From Acridotheres tristis (Eukaryota; Chordata; Aves; Passeriformes; Sturnidae): a DNA stretch of 64,000 nucleotides. A program made the translations under genes and the position numbers. Positions 18,481-32,898 of the stretch are shown piece after piece; positions within the stretch are counted from its first letter, which is position 1; each line of letters starts with the position of its first letter. A model generated the notes under the pieces. That model was not told the origin of the DNA, did not search any database, and saw only the letters and a list, made by a program, of their open reading frames with translations. The stretch covers positions 51,206,116 through 51,270,115 of the forward strand of contig CM072919.1 of NCBI GenBank assembly GCA_037013685.1, read 5' to 3'.

Positions 18481-21400
18481 TTCCTTTTACTTTATTCTCA
18501 AGTGTGAAAATCATCTTACAAAGCAGATTTGCCCTCCTCAGTGGAAACCATTTTAACATTAATCTTTTAATGGGGATTAAATATTTAACTTCAGGTATGC
18601 AGGCAATTCAAAGAACCAAGCCCTGAAACTTTGGTTCCTACTTGGAATTTTATATCACTATGATGTGTGGATTTAAACTAAAATACTTTTGTGGGCATAT
18701 GTCATATATAGTATATAGCATAGTATTTTATCTTTTGTGTGTCAGCTTTGTTTCCTTCTTAAACAGATGTCACCTCTATAAGCTGCTAATACTTAGGAGT
18801 CTGTAGATCCTGCCCTTTTGTTCTTTGAAGGATTTCTGATACACCCTCTGGTTCACTTCCCTGAAATTCCTTTTGTAAAATAAAACCTAGCTAAAATACG
18901 AACAAAGTAAATGAAGCTGTGATTGTAAATGCACACCTCTGCAGGTGGAAGTTTCTGCCTATGGCTTGTTAACTGTTCTGTGCAGGCAAAATCAGGTTGA
19001 AAAACTGTGCTGGATGCTTCCGCAGATTCACTGAATTCTTAGTCTGTCTTAACCACCAGTTGAAAATAATACAGAGTGCTTTTCTCTCATGAGTTTAAGC
19101 AACATTTATGGTCATTAGAGAACAACTCTAGTGAGTAGACTTGTTAATGAACATTTTGCTAAATAAACAGTTTATGGGTTTATTTGCTTGGGCTGCAATA
19201 GAAAACCCTTGTGTTTAAACACTGAGGGACAATGTTCAAAATTACTTCTAATTGGATAGACCATCTCATTGGACATTTTGTTTGCCTTTGTCAACATATA
19301 CTTGCTTCCACAGTCTCATTTACTTCACCTATAAGGAAAAAAAACATGCTAGTTTTCATTAGTAAAATCCATTTTAAGGTCTACAGGAGGTAAATAATTT
19401 TTAAAATTAGTTTTTTATTTTATTAGTCAGGTTACATTGTGTCAAGACCGTGTTGGAGTCAGTGGTACTTCATTTAACCTTGATAATATTGACACAATCA
19501 CTCTATGTCTCTGTTTAGTATGACACCATTAACCCTCTGAGACTAATAAATATTTTTAAAAAGACAACAGGCAATTTTTAACTGATTACTTTAAAATAAA
19601 TTCTTACAGTATGTTTTACTTCTTACTAGCTTTATTTCTAGATAAAGAGAATGTAACCAGGAATTTAATTAATTTATCGTATGAAAATCAGAGGAGAAAC
19701 ACCAGAAATCAGATGTAGAGAGATATATATATCCTACTGGAAACTTTGGCCAATGCATCTGACTCCCAGGTGTAGTAAAGTAAAAGAGGTCAAGCACAAG
19801 TTTGCATAAAGCAGTACTGGCTGCTTTGGCATACAAAAATAATAGGATGATACAGTGAAGCTTTTTAATAGCACCTCTATTATTTTAGCTTCATACACAC
19901 AATTTTGAAACTTTACCTTTGCTATCCTGCAGTTTTTCTCCTGAGATTGTCAAGTACTTGAGTACAATCCTGATCTGTAATTCAATATACTAGAAAGTGA
20001 GAAAGACCAGAACTAGCTTCCTTTAGGAAATCAGACATTTTCTTTGCAATAGAATCACACTGATGCAGGAAATTATAATGATAAGTAAATCAAGTTTCAT
20101 TTTTGCTTCACACACTTACTAATAAATACATTCGTGAGATCATTAAAATCATTATTGTAGGCACTTTGTCCCTTCATCCTTGCTGAAACTCCTGCATTCT
20201 TGCATATCAGCTCCGTTAAGATATTTCCAAACTGTTACCTTATAGTAATTTAAACTCAGAGACATACAGTGGGATGTTATAAAGCTGAGCAGTCTTGGAA
20301 GATGACATCATGAACCTGACAGGCAGGCATTATTTTCATTACATGACTGTAGAGTGAAGTTGATAGCAAAGGAAAGTAATGAAGACTTATTGAAAATTCT
20401 GTATACACTGGGGCAAACCCATGATCTGAGGTCACCTCTGAAATGGAGATTAGGAATTTGGTGGTGGCTTTGTTTAATATTACATGACAAACTATTAATG
20501 GACTTATTAAACATTTGAATGAAGCAACTAGAGTGTTTATTTATGCTACAAATTTTGATATGGGCCAACCATGATTATGGTTTGATGTGAGTCAGAATAC
20601 AAAAAAGATGTGATGACAGAGCTTCAAGGTAAAACCTAGGACATTCTTAGTGTTAAGGAGAAAGAAGCATGGGGAGAGAACAGTGAATAGTGTATTAGTG
20701 TACATCTGCAGGCTCGTTTCTCTCTTGAGATAAGTAACAGCTCCTGACCTGCTGCCTCTATGCTTTTCATTCACTGTAAAATGCCACATTTGAAAAATAC
20801 AAGTATGTCCTCACTGGAGAACGTCTCTATGAGAGCATACTGGAAGATAACCCACCAGCTCATCTACATCTTTCTTGTGTGGAGCTCTATTAAAGCAACT
20901 GTTTATAATGTCATCAAGGGAAAATATTAAGTTGTGATGTGCCTCTGTAAGTATTTAAGTATTTATTGTGGCTGAAGTGTCACCTGGCCAATACTTGCTC
21001 TCTGTCATAGTGGTACACATCAAGGGGAAACAAAGGTCACAGATCAGTCAATATGACACAGAATATACCCAACGTGTCCCAACTGTTCATGCAAACATTC
21101 TCTATGATATGACTTCCATGCTCAAGTCTTTTCCGTAATGCAAATAAGCTCTGAAAAAGACATCTGCTGCCTTTGAACGCTTTCATGGCTTTTATCCAGC
21201 TTTCTCTTGGCATTTCTGTACTGGTATTGGTATCCATATTGGTGGTAAAGCATTGCTTGTCAAAATGTTTCTAAGAGTGACTCCAAGTGACTTCCAATTC
21301 ACACGTTCTGTCATCTCTTTCTTATAGATATACTGATGAAGTTGGCTAGGGGCAAACACAACACTATATTTTCCTTTCTTTTACAGGGTTGGGCTACCTG

Positions 21401-21524
21401 TGTTGACTTTGCATTGTTAGTACTGAGAAATAATCAGCTTACTTGTAAAATACTAGTGAAGACATATTGAATCTGATGCCTTAAGTTTTAAGCTTTTCTA
21501 TTCTGCTTGGATGTGTTTTTCTGC
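18481..21524. other. AT-rich non-coding DNA
   Basis: No supported gene or recognised repeat. All open frames are short, without family resemblance. Confidence 0.5.
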
Positions 21525-21836
21525 TGTGCTAGGGTGATGAAGACAAAACAGTCCTATTCCAGTTAAGAACTCAAGGACAGTTTCTTCAAACTTCAGGCCC
21601 TAAGCATAAACAATGTGGAAAGAGGGGGCGGGTTCATGCAAATGAACCAAAACCTATAAAAGTGTGAGATTTTGTGACCAAGCCCTCCTTTGCTTCCATC
21701 TTGGAGCCATCCAGGCAGGGGCCACAACTGTGTCACTGATACTGCTAGGGTGTGGCCTTTTGTGGGCCTCTCAATAAATACCTATTTTATTCCCCTTAAC
21801 TCTGTGTGCAGCTCTGTTCCAGCTTCCCTAGGCATC
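21525..21836 (+). mobile_element. Short solo-LTR-like element with intact promoter motifs
   Basis: About 310 bp starting TGTGCTAGGG and ending near TAGGCA. It holds in order a GC box (GGGGGCGGG, 21624-21632), an octamer ATGCAAAT (21636-21643), a TATA box (TATAAAAG, 21655-21662) and AATAAA (21773-21778), the layout of a retroviral LTR on the plus strand. I see no clear target duplication, so the ends are uncertain by about 10 bases. Confidence 0.7.
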
Positions 21837-23492
21837 AAATCCACTGCTCAAGAAAACAAGCCAAAATCCCCTTTGTGTTCAACTATTTAAAAAGAAGTAT
21901 TAGTACCTCCTGTACTTTCTCATGTATTGACATTTTGATGAATGGTTGTATTCATCTCTGTAAAAGGCTGGAATGATGTCACTAAGCACTAATTGTTGAT
22001 TAGAAAATCAACATTATTCTTTAAAAATTATCAAAAGTGTACAGTTGCAGATTCCTTTCTGCTTCTGATTTTTTGGCCAATAGAATGACTGAAACCATTA
22101 CTACTGCATAAACATGTAAGTAATTTTCTATTCTCTACTGCTTTTTTTTTCTCCAGTAATATGCAAAGACTGTTATTGTCTTATAGGCACAGTTAGATTT
22201 ACAAAGACCCAAACATTTTTATCTGAGTCCTTTTACATCTATCAGTAATTGCCTTTCAGTTTCTGCAACTCTCTAACTTGCAGTTCTCCAATGGAGCTTA
22301 GCTGTGTTTCTAGTTTGCTTTGTAATGTCACAATTACTTTCTCCAGTACTTTCCTACTAGTGCAACATTTGAGTTCATTTTTATGGTTTGTTTTCCTGGA
22401 ACACACCCAAACCCTTCAAATACAGTCTGGTATGCTGTAAACATGTCAGCATTCACTTCTTCCTGCTTTACAATATTGACTCTACATTTATGCTTGTTAC
22501 TACTGGCACACCAAGAATTGCTCATAAGCCAAACACCATAGTGTGAAATAAGTGTTTGCTTCTGTTCTCTGCATATAGAAAGTACAGTGAAAGTGAAATT
22601 TCCCAGATGCTTGCCTTTCCTTATATGAAAGAAGACCTGATGCTGAACAGTGTTGTGCAGCAGTGATTCTTGGCGAAGTCTCAATGATCTGGTCCTCGTT
22701 TGAAGTATCACAAACAAGCACATTCATAATTATCACACTTATCTTCTCTTACAGTCACTGCACATTTTTGATAAACAGTTGTACTGGCTAGATTTCTAGC
22801 AATTACATTCAAACCCAAAATATTGTGTGAAGAGGGTTTTTGTTCACCATCTGCTATACTTTCTCATGTGTCAGTTGTGCAATTCTAGTGAACTTTTATG
22901 TATTACTTCCTGCTTTTAGTCATAATTGGATTTCATCATCTTCATCATCTTTCCTCTCTCACACCATTTAGTGGACAGAAGTGTAAAGCACTGAAATGAG
23001 CACTGTAAGTTAGCCATTACAGCAAGGCTGAAGATGGTCCTTTTTTTTCATAGGGTAGTTATACAAACAAGATTGTGATGATTTTCCCCATCTGTTAGAG
23101 AATAAGTATTCAATTTCTTCTTATAACAAGAATAAGTTCTCAGGGGTTACTGTCCTCTGCTTGTACTTCGGGAATGTTTGACCACAATGACTTGACTTGC
23201 AATGGTTCTCCAAAAGACCTGCACACAACAGAATGATTCACATCACAGTTAAACTCATAAGCTACTTTCAGGTGGCTTCATATGCAGCTGTGATTGTACT
23301 CTATTTATTTTCTCTTTGTGCAAAAAAAGGAGAAACACTTTTTGCCTATAGTGCTCTCAGACATTTTTTGTATGTACCGCAATAAATCTGCTTCTAATCA
23401 ATGAAAAATGCTTCTTTTAAAAAAAAATCTGCTCCTTTTTAAACACAGATTTTCTTCTACCACATGAAGAAATATCACATATTTTCTTCTGG

Positions 23493-23494
23493 AG

Positions 23495-23525
<31 letters not shown>
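23493..23525. repeat. (GTAT)n microsatellite
   Basis: About eight consecutive GTAT units. Confidence 0.95.
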
Positions 23526-26500
23526 TGCTATTATGAAATCTGTCACAGAGCAAGTTGGTGGTATATTTGCATAAGCAAAACAACATTGCTTAGTGACATA
23601 CCATCAGACATGAATTTCCTAGTCACAACGGGTACAGTGAGTGGATTTTAATTCCTCTTCTAAGATTTTTGTTTTAAGACACACTCACACTTCACACTCA
23701 CATGAACAAGCCCCACAGACCAGCACAGTCTAGCATAAGCCCAAGACACTCAAGCCAACTGCTGGACTAGTGACCTCCATACACCATGGCTGCAATGCAG
23801 GCTTTGCCTTAATGCAGTGCTGGACTTCTCTTGGCATGTGTCCCTAACAGAGGAACTTCTGGCTTTGCTGTTACGTTGCATGTCAGGTATCCAGCATGCA
23901 CTGAGGACCTGGCTCTGGGCCAGTCTGTGATTGCTCATCCGAGGCCAGTTGGCAGCTGTCACCAGGGGTTTTGTCATCTGCTGTTCCCCTGTTCCAGATG
24001 TCTTACACAACTGGGAAGCTTGCATTGGTTATGTGACAACTTTTTCCTTGTTGCTTCTTTGTTTTTCACCTCATATTTCAATGGTCTAATCAGTTAGAAA
24101 TGGGCAAATTTTGTCTCTTTTGCCTGAGCCCTCAGGTAGGCTGTGCCCCAGCAGCTGCAACGTTTTCTTATGTTGTGTAAGTTTGTTCTGAGCTTAACTT
24201 TCTTGGTGACAAGTTGTCAATCACTGAACTCAGCTTTTGTAATCAGGTGTCAAATTTTATTTGTGCGTTTTAAATAAAATGGTTCAGTTTCTATCATTGC
24301 AGCTTCTTAAATGTGTAGAAACTCCCAGTAGATACATGGATATTTAATATGTTTCCTATATCATCTTTATTAAGTATATTTGATCATGAATATTTTTTTC
24401 ATTCGGGAAAACCAGATTTGTTATACTCTTAATCTATGCAATAATTAATTTGATTAATTTGATTATTATTTATTCCAATGTTCGTATACAGAATCACAAA
24501 CCACATTCATGAGCCCAAAACACGTGAATTACTAGAAAAAGGAATGGAGGATGGGAGCATTTCCAATCTTACCTAATTTCAGAACTTGAAAATTATAGCA
24601 CAGGAGATCTGACTACTTCTATGCAGTGAATGAGTATGGAATATGAACAGACATTTCTCAGCTTGGAGGAAGAATGTGATCGTAACTGCAACCAAAAAAG
24701 ACCACTTGAGATGTGTAATCTGACCTTTATGATGTGCCAGATTAATTTTTGCTATTATCTTAATCAGAAAAAGACAGCTTTCTCTTTTTTTATAGTAAAT
24801 TAAGTGTTTTGTTAATGAATGAGTCATCATAAATGCATTTAGTTACTTCCAGTAATGATGTAATAAGAGTCTGGGGCTTTGAGGGGGGAGAGGATGGGAC
24901 AAAGTATGTATTTAAACTATATTTAATAGCCTATACAATATATCACCAGTAAACTCGTAAAGCCCAAATGCACTGCTGTTTGCCCTCACCTATGCTTTAT
25001 TAATTGCTATACTTTCAGTAACCTTATAAATGTTTCACTGTATCTGAAATGTACATTCATTATGCTATAAATGATTGAAGCTCAGTAATGGGTTTTCCTT
25101 TAAGTATAATTTATGATTTGCCTTGGCAGGCTAATACCTGGAAACTGTTTGCTGCTTCTGCCAAAGAGTGCATAAATTCTTACCAAAAAAAAAAAGGTAA
25201 GCCTCAAAATCTTGTAACACACATTTTGTGCAATTCTTTCTAAGCATTACTGATTTTACAGGTTTCCTGAACAAAGTCCTTTTCCAACTCTCTTGCAGAA
25301 AAATTGTAAGTATAGAGCTGGTGTAAGTATTTCAATTACGCAGTATGTTCCACCTGAAAATCTTGTTGACAGTTGAAGCAGGAGGAAATGTGTGTATATA
25401 GTTAATAGGGAATATGATTGAGACATGTCATCAAAATGGTCTGTGCTACAGGGACCATGAAAATACAGGTTTTGACAGGCAGTATTCCTATTGAATATAA
25501 TGTTCATTAGTTCAATCAAGAGGATTTTAGCTCACTGCAGATTTAACTAACTTCTCAGAAAGATAATTATTAGAGGTAGCAATGAAGAAAAGAAGAAGTG
25601 GAAGAGAAAGTGCAAAAGGAAAGGGAAGAATAAAAGTTGTATGCATATAAATTTTAAAGTACATTGAAGAAAAACTAAATTAAGCAACCCTGGAAACTAA
25701 GATGAAAAAACACGTCATTTAGTATCCATTCAAAATATTTTAGCTGGAAGAATTCCGTATGGGATTTTATACTGATTTGAGTAATGAGAACGATGCAGAA
25801 CAGACTAAGGAAACAGACCCTCACTGTACCTGCCTATTCCCTGTGTTAGAAAGTGCAGGGCTGACTTTCTGTGCATTGTACAACTTCTCTGAATGCTCAG
25901 GAGTAGTTTTTGGATCATCCTCTGTGCTCTCATGCCACCTGCTTACACCATGGTGCTTGACACCCTGACTACCATGTTACTGATGACAGCAGTAACTTAG
26001 CAGACAACATTTAGTCGGATGTCACTCCCTTCCAAGGAAAATGCAATCGTTCTTAGAGTTCTCAAGGCCCGCACCATGTATTTGATTTACCTTATGATAT
26101 GGAGACATTCTCAGGTTGGTGACTTTGTTAAAGGATCATGTTAATTTCTTGTCTGAATCTTAACAATTGCGTAAACCACAAATTTCTTAGGTGTATCAAG
26201 GATGGGAAGGACAGGCAGCCTGAGTCCTGCTAACATGCTGCTGCTGTCCAAGTATAGGGTTGCAAACTCTCTCTTCAGTGAGAAGCAGACAGACAGAGCA
26301 GTGGCTGGCAGGCACCTCAGTTTTGTGTGGGAGAGGCTTTTAGTAATCCAAATGTCTTATTACTTGCAATTTTTTTAACAGTGTATAGGAGCTTACCAGG
26401 AAAACATGCATTTATTACCCTGAGAAGAATTCAGCATCTGTTTTTCCTCACTCACAACCTACTTTGACAACTTTTGGCTTAACTGACTCACTTTAGGCAG

Positions 26501-29500
26501 ATGGAAAATACCAAATGTACTTGGCTTGTAAGGAAAACGTTGAAGAATGCATTTTAATATAAAAAGTTGTTTCATTCCATTGTATAAAATGTTTCAGTTC
26601 TTGCTGAATATGTCTAGATGCCAATCAGATAACAGAAAAAAATCGCCTCTCGAGTACCCTGATTTTTGGCCTTGCAGCAGTTTATCCTTAATGATGTGCA
26701 GATGACCAGTTCCTCATCAGGAGCAAGTAGCCTCCTCAGAAGTCAGAGCTCACTGCTGATACAGTTCCAGACTGGGTTAACAATAAGTCAGTTATTTTTC
26801 TGTGAAACTCATTGATGGAGAACTTTCATATGTGTGTTAAGCCGTCAGTAAGAAAGAGGTTCCTGTACAAGAGTATTACTTTAAGTCTCCAAATCACGAC
26901 CTGTGGCAGTGCCAATACTTTTTTTTAGACCACATAGCTGCTCTAAATAGTGAAAACAAAATCTTCAGACACATACTGCTTCAGATCACATCTGAGAACA
27001 GATCCATATGAGTATAGACTGAGAAACCATGCTGTGCCCTGCTTTGTTAGGTTTCTATGTTTTGACTTTTTTTCAAGTCAGTTACTGCTCATAAAAGTGA
27101 AGTCAGTAACCAGAAAGATGAACAGAAAACATATTTTAAGGAGATTGTATTTTAATGAGGTATTTTGGACTTTCAGGAAAATTTGGCAAAGCTGAAACGA
27201 ATTTTCAGATTATTTGTTCTATAAGAATCTGTCCTTCTGTTAAGAGCTTAAGCTGAGAAATTGGAGGCAGTTCTATTCACACTGAATAATCCAGCTTGCA
27301 AATCGAAAACTTTAAATAGTTTCATTCTGTCTACTGAAGTCAATATTGTAGAGAGATTTTTTTTTTTTTGTAAAAACACTTACACCTATACAAATGTCAA
27401 GGCTTAATTCTACTTCAAATTCTTTCTATCCAGAAATGACCTGGCATGTCAGGAACTGCTCTGAACTTTTGGCAGTATGGAAAGAAGAGGTCCTAAGTGA
27501 AGGAAATGCAAGTGATTTTTGTTACTTGTTAATGGTTCTTAATGTATATAGTTGTCTAAGACCTCTTGTAGGATTTGCTAAATATTTTCATGTTAATTAT
27601 TCTCCTGGGGGTGTATCATAAGATGTCTCATATGCTTCTACCTTGTCTTGACACAAATTAAAAAGTCCAGGTTGCCATTTCCTTTACAGAAAGGCAATAT
27701 ATTTTACTGCAATTGCACTCTCATTACATAAAAGATTATATACATGTATGTCAACTCTGTTCCTTAACAAATATTCCCTTAATGAAAGTGGGCAAAATTA
27801 TCATGTCTTTATGATTCTAAAATGCATTTTTGCACTGCACATCTCATGTTTTGTCTCTTCTCATACTCTACATCTTCTTTCTCAGTTGCAGCTGGAAGCC
27901 CAGGACACAGAATATACTGACTTGCTTCAGGCAGTACAGTAGTCACAGAATTAAAAGCTTTATTGGGTGGTATCCTCTCCTGAAATGCAATCTGTGGTTG
28001 GTGATCAAGGAGAAATAGGAAGCCAGGAATCTTGACTCCCACAGCTTCAGCCACAGGATTGAGGCCAGTTGCAGGTAAACTATGGAAATAGAGGTCTTCT
28101 CTAACTAATTTCCTTCAGAGAATGTGACAAGGCCTGTTGTATGGTATACCTATTCAGAAGCTCTAGCAAAACTCCTGCCATGGAAGGGCTGAGTGGAAAC
28201 AAGAGGAATCAAAGTGGCAAGAGTGGCTGAATTAGATGTACCAAAGGTTCAACTTAGAATTAGGAAATATGTGATATAAGTAAAAGCAAAACTATAGAAA
28301 AGCAGAATGCTAGACATATTTGCCATTTTTTGGGTTAGAGGTGAGGGAGTGTTGGAGAGTAGGATGTTTTTGCACTTTTTTGGTGCAAAGGGGTGAGGAG
28401 TTGAAAGGGGAAGAAATAACTCATGGATCTCAGAAAGAATTACTATGAAATGCTGAGCTTGTCTTTGAAAAGACGAAACTGAGAAGTTGGTGACAGTTAC
28501 AGCTTTTCAGCCCTTTCACTTTTCCAAACCAAGCAACCAAAGGGAAGTGTAATTCTTCAGCACTTAAAGCTCCTTAAATTGATATTTTAGGATTAATTTC
28601 TTTGATTCCTGGCTTTTCACATAATTGAACATATTTCATAAGGAGAACCACTACAAGAAAGTTCATGACATCCATTATATGAAGCATAGCCCATGAAGAT
28701 ACCTGATTAGACAACTCCTGACCACAGAAGGAAGTATTAAAAAACTGTCCAACTGAATGAGATACTTTACTGTGCCAACTTCAATCTACCATTTCTATCA
28801 GCCCTAATTATAGTCAGCTAATTCCGTTAGCTTCTTTAATACATTTTAAGCTACAGTACTTACAAGCTAAAAGCAAGTACTGCCCTTTAATGGAGTTACC
28901 ATTTTCAGAGAAACCTTTTCATTCTATGAAGAAAAGAATTCATTATTTTTGCCACGATGGAAGTTTGTTGAGATTTTTTTCTATTATTGGAATATCTTAA
29001 GCCACAAACCAAATACCACTTTGTTTACCTAACAATACTTGCAATGTGCCATCAGACAAAAAAAAAATGTGAAAAAGCTTACATGAAAAGGCAAAAAATA
29101 GTTTGATATTCAATTCTCGGTAAGGTACAGAAGTCAATGTAATAAGATATTGTACTTGCTCCATCGCACCAAATGGTAGACAAAGTGCACCTGTAGGCTG
29201 TTTTTAAATGTTAGACTGCTATTCAGAGAAGTGATATTCTCCTCTGTAGTCAGCAACTTGGCAAATCAGAACAAAATTCAATAATTTTTCCTTTTTAGGA
29301 AAGAGAATAAGAAATAGGAGCCATAAAGTAGAAATGAGGCTGAACCTAAAAAATCTTTATCTGAGTTAGCTCATTTTTAGGGGAGTTTGAAAACTTTTAT
29401 AAAAATTCCTCAAACCTATACTACCTATAGTATTCTATGTATTTTTTTTTTTTTATCATACAGGTGTGTGACACTTATACATTATAACTAAACAGTCAGG

Positions 29501-29845
29501 TAAGAATTGCGTTTAGGGAAGTAAGAGTACTGTTCTGATGCAATATCTCAAGAGGCAATTCTTGATACATTAATTCAATACAATACACTATTATTGAAAG
29601 GTATATTTCCTTAAAATATTCCCACAAATGTTAATACTTATTAAAAGGTGGATTTTCTACACAGAAGTTCATCTGTTCCTACGTGACCTTTATAGGCATT
29701 GCATATACTTATGTACAGATTGCAATCTCATACTTGCACAACTCAGCTATATAAGCCAGAATGTGCCTTCCTCAGTGATGCAATGTGGGCTAGAACTTAG
29801 GAGAAAGGAGGTGGAAAGAGGCTTCCATTTGTGATAAAAATGTGT

Positions 29846-29867
29846 TTGTGTGTGTGTGTGTGTGTGG
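29846..29867. repeat. (TG)n microsatellite
   Basis: About eleven TG dinucleotides. Confidence 0.95.
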
Positions 29868-31036
29868 TGGATAAACCTTTTGGATCATGATGTCAGTACT
29901 GGGTGTCACATGTCTATGCAGGCCTATAAAGAAAAGCAACAACATTCTTAAAGGGATATAAACACATAAGAGAGTTACAACGGGCTTTTATACTTAAACA
30001 ACAGAATCATTACAGAAAAACATTTGATGAAATATGGGTTGAAAAGTGATGTTATCAACAACTGTGGCAAAATTTATTGCAGTAAGCACATTTCTGATTC
30101 TGAATTTCACATTGCTTTATGCTTAGATGTACTGAAAAGGTGTAAAACTTAGAAGTAGAGGCAAATAATATTTTAGCCTTTCTTTCTCAAAGCTTTTGAG
30201 GTAATCTGGGAATTTTTCAATATTGTGTCAAAGTACAGAGAAATTCCCATAAAATTTTGGGAAAAGGGAACCAAGGGTGAGCCTGGAAAATGAATAAGAG
30301 AGGCAGCAAAAATTTCCAAAGCAAGAAGAGGACCATTGAGGACTGGAGGATTTTTCCAAGCAGGCAATTCCGTTGTCCTGTTGCTGTAGTCTCAAAGAAA
30401 GGAATTGCTCCCCATTCATTTATTAGAGGCTTCACTCAATTGTCCTGCAGTCCTGTAAAGGGCATTTTCTTCCTTCTGCCCAGAGTTGTCAATGTAATGT
30501 TGCACTGGCAAATACTTTAAGAGGAGCCAAATAGAGAAGAGAGAGGACTGTATAAAAAGCAGAGTGACGCAAGAGTAAGAAGTTGGAAAAGAGGAAAGGG
30601 GAAGGAAAACAATTGGGAAAACAGAGATAAGAAAGATTAAAGAGTAGAGACAACTGGAGAAATAAAACAAATAAATTGGCAGAAGGGAAGAAAATGGAAG
30701 ATTTTGATGGGATAAACCTTCAACCCACAGCAGTAAATAAGTTCCCAAATGTACTTAATTCCTGTAATAAAGTTTTTTAATTTCTTGATGTTATGCTTAC
30801 CAGAATAAAGGACAACCACCTTGCATATAAATTAAGCAAAGAAATTAGTTGTATTAGTAGAACTGAAAATCAGAACCTTATGCTCACACATCTAACTCTA
30901 ACAGAACAACAAAGAATAATAATGTAGCTAAAGTTGTTACACTCATTTCTTAGTTTGTTCCTGCTCTCTTGGTGCTTTGGTTACCTTTTCCAAAGCCTCG
31001 TGGCAGAGCAGGTATTATGGTGAGTCATCAGTATCT

Positions 31037-31090
31037 GGAATATGACATTATACAATATGTCATATTCCTCTGCAAAAAGGAATATGACAT
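31037..31090. repeat. Perfect 12-bp palindrome arms with a third copy
   Basis: GGAATATGACAT (31037-31048) is followed after 8 bases by its exact reverse complement ATGTCATATTCC (31057-31068). GGAATATGACAT then occurs again at 31079-31090. The middle arm can pair with either neighbour, giving two mutually exclusive hairpins. Confidence 0.95.
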
Positions 31091-32847
31091 GGACATTGAT
31101 CCCTCCTGGGATCCCCTTGGAGTATGCTTTTAATGTTTGATAATATCATTTTACATCTTTCCCTTTTTTCAGGAGCTTGACATTATATATGAATTCACTA
31201 TATGATGCCTTTTGTCTGGTTAGTGCTATCTATTTTGGTCTTTTTCCTTTGCTAAGTCATATATCAGTTTTCTACAGTTCCAGATCTGCATCTCTCTTAG
31301 TGACCATCACTGCCTTGCTTAAGGCTTTCTGTTCTTCAGTGCCAAGGCTGTGCCCCACGTTTTATCATCCCATGACTGTCCATTTTAGTGGTCCTTTATA
31401 CAGCATCTCATATCTTCACTTATGCCGGTGCTTCTCTGCTCTATATGGTGTTACAGTTGTAAATTTTTCATTTTACACTAAATAACTACTTGTTAGAGTT
31501 ATCTGTATAAAAATCATTGGAAAATATTGCTTTCAATTACAACAGTCTGTCATCAGACAGCTGAAGAAACTTGGACACAGCAAGTCTCTGCAAACTCAGC
31601 CATTGCAAACTCCATGCAAAGCTGACAGTTTGTTACTGTCAATCATACACTGTTATGAAGCCTTAGGACTACAATGGCTTCTGTAATCCTATCTTGTGCT
31701 CTCTGATTCCACTGTTTCTGGGTTTCGTCTGTCCATATATGTATTGGAAAATTGTATAGATGCTACCTAGGAAGCTGGATGAATTAGTCCTTGCTTGGCT
31801 GGCAATAAATGGAAATTTATCAATGCCAAATATTGACATAATTATAACCCATACAACATTTGGAGAGTGTTACAGCACTTGAAATATGATACAGACGTTT
31901 TGAAAGTGTTTAGCAACCACATGGCAAACCCAGCTCCCTTAGATAGGCACCAAGATTTTTGCAGGTTAATGAACAGAGCTGGAGAATTTTGAAAGAGTCT
32001 GTAGGTCTTGTACTAGCTTTTAAGGGTTATTAAGAAAGTGCCCATCTCATCCATCTGCACTTGCCAAGGACTTCCTCCTGCTGGCCTGAGGAAGCCCAGT
32101 CAGGTGTGCCCATGAATATGGGGTCTCTGTCTAGCCCTAGGGATGCATCTGCTGCTGTCCCATTTGCTGGTTCAGCCAGCGGTGAAGCTGAGCACATATC
32201 CCAAGGACACACGTAGACATCAGCATGTGCCTCAGAGGAAGCACACATAGAATACTGAAATAGCCAGTCACACTGGCTGCCACAGGCAAGACAATGCCTT
32301 CAACATCACCCAAAGAAAGGAATCACATAAAACACAAACACAGACAGGTAAGTCCTCTCCTACTCTCCTACCAGAAGAGGCAGGAGGTCACTAGTGCAGT
32401 GCACACAAGATACTCTCCAAGTTTACAAGCACATACACATTTGCAGGTCCTTCAACTGTCGTCAAATCCCCTCTGTTCATCCATTGACTCTGCCTGTATC
32501 CTGGATCCACTTTATAGGCCCCTTGCCCTCTGGCTGGTTCAGCTCAGTGCTCTCTAGGAAACACATGGCATTCACTTCTTTGCTCCACAGACACTCCTAC
32601 ACTCACAAGTCCCTCTGGCTAGCTAGTGCAGCCTGATGTTTGCTAGTGAATACACCCAGGTGTTCACTGGGTTTAGGGAAGATACTGCCCCTTGACACTC
32701 ACCAGCTGTCACAAGACCCATGGGCTGTGACCAGCAGTCTGCTTCAGCTGCCAGCACTGGGCATCTCAATCAGCTCTTGTCATGTTAATTTCTCCACAGG
32801 TGGTTTTTAGGGTGCATTCCACTCCTGCTCCAGTGAACAGAGGTTAG
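31091..32847. other. Non-coding DNA, more GC-rich from about 32.0 kb
   Basis: No gene supported. From about 32.03 to 33.45 kb the base composition is more balanced than its surroundings, suggesting an old transposon, but no recognisable ends or motifs were found. Confidence 0.4.
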
Positions 32848-32864
32848 GATTGATTGATTGACTG

Positions 32865-32896
<32 letters not shown>

Positions 32897-32898
32897 TG
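32848..32898. repeat. (GATT)n microsatellite
   Basis: GATT/GACT units with one or two GGATT interruptions. Confidence 0.93.

Larger units (their letters stand above)
21837..31020. other. AT-rich non-coding DNA with scattered simple repeats
   Basis: No supported gene. It contains the GTAT and TG microsatellites listed separately and several T-runs (for example 27357-27370 and 29440-29454). A 23.7-24.0 kb patch is more GC-rich, but I cannot assign it. Confidence 0.5.

Noticed and set aside
31177..31485. 102-residue hydrophobic frame
   Set aside because: T-rich DNA gives phenylalanine/leucine-rich translations; no family resemblance.
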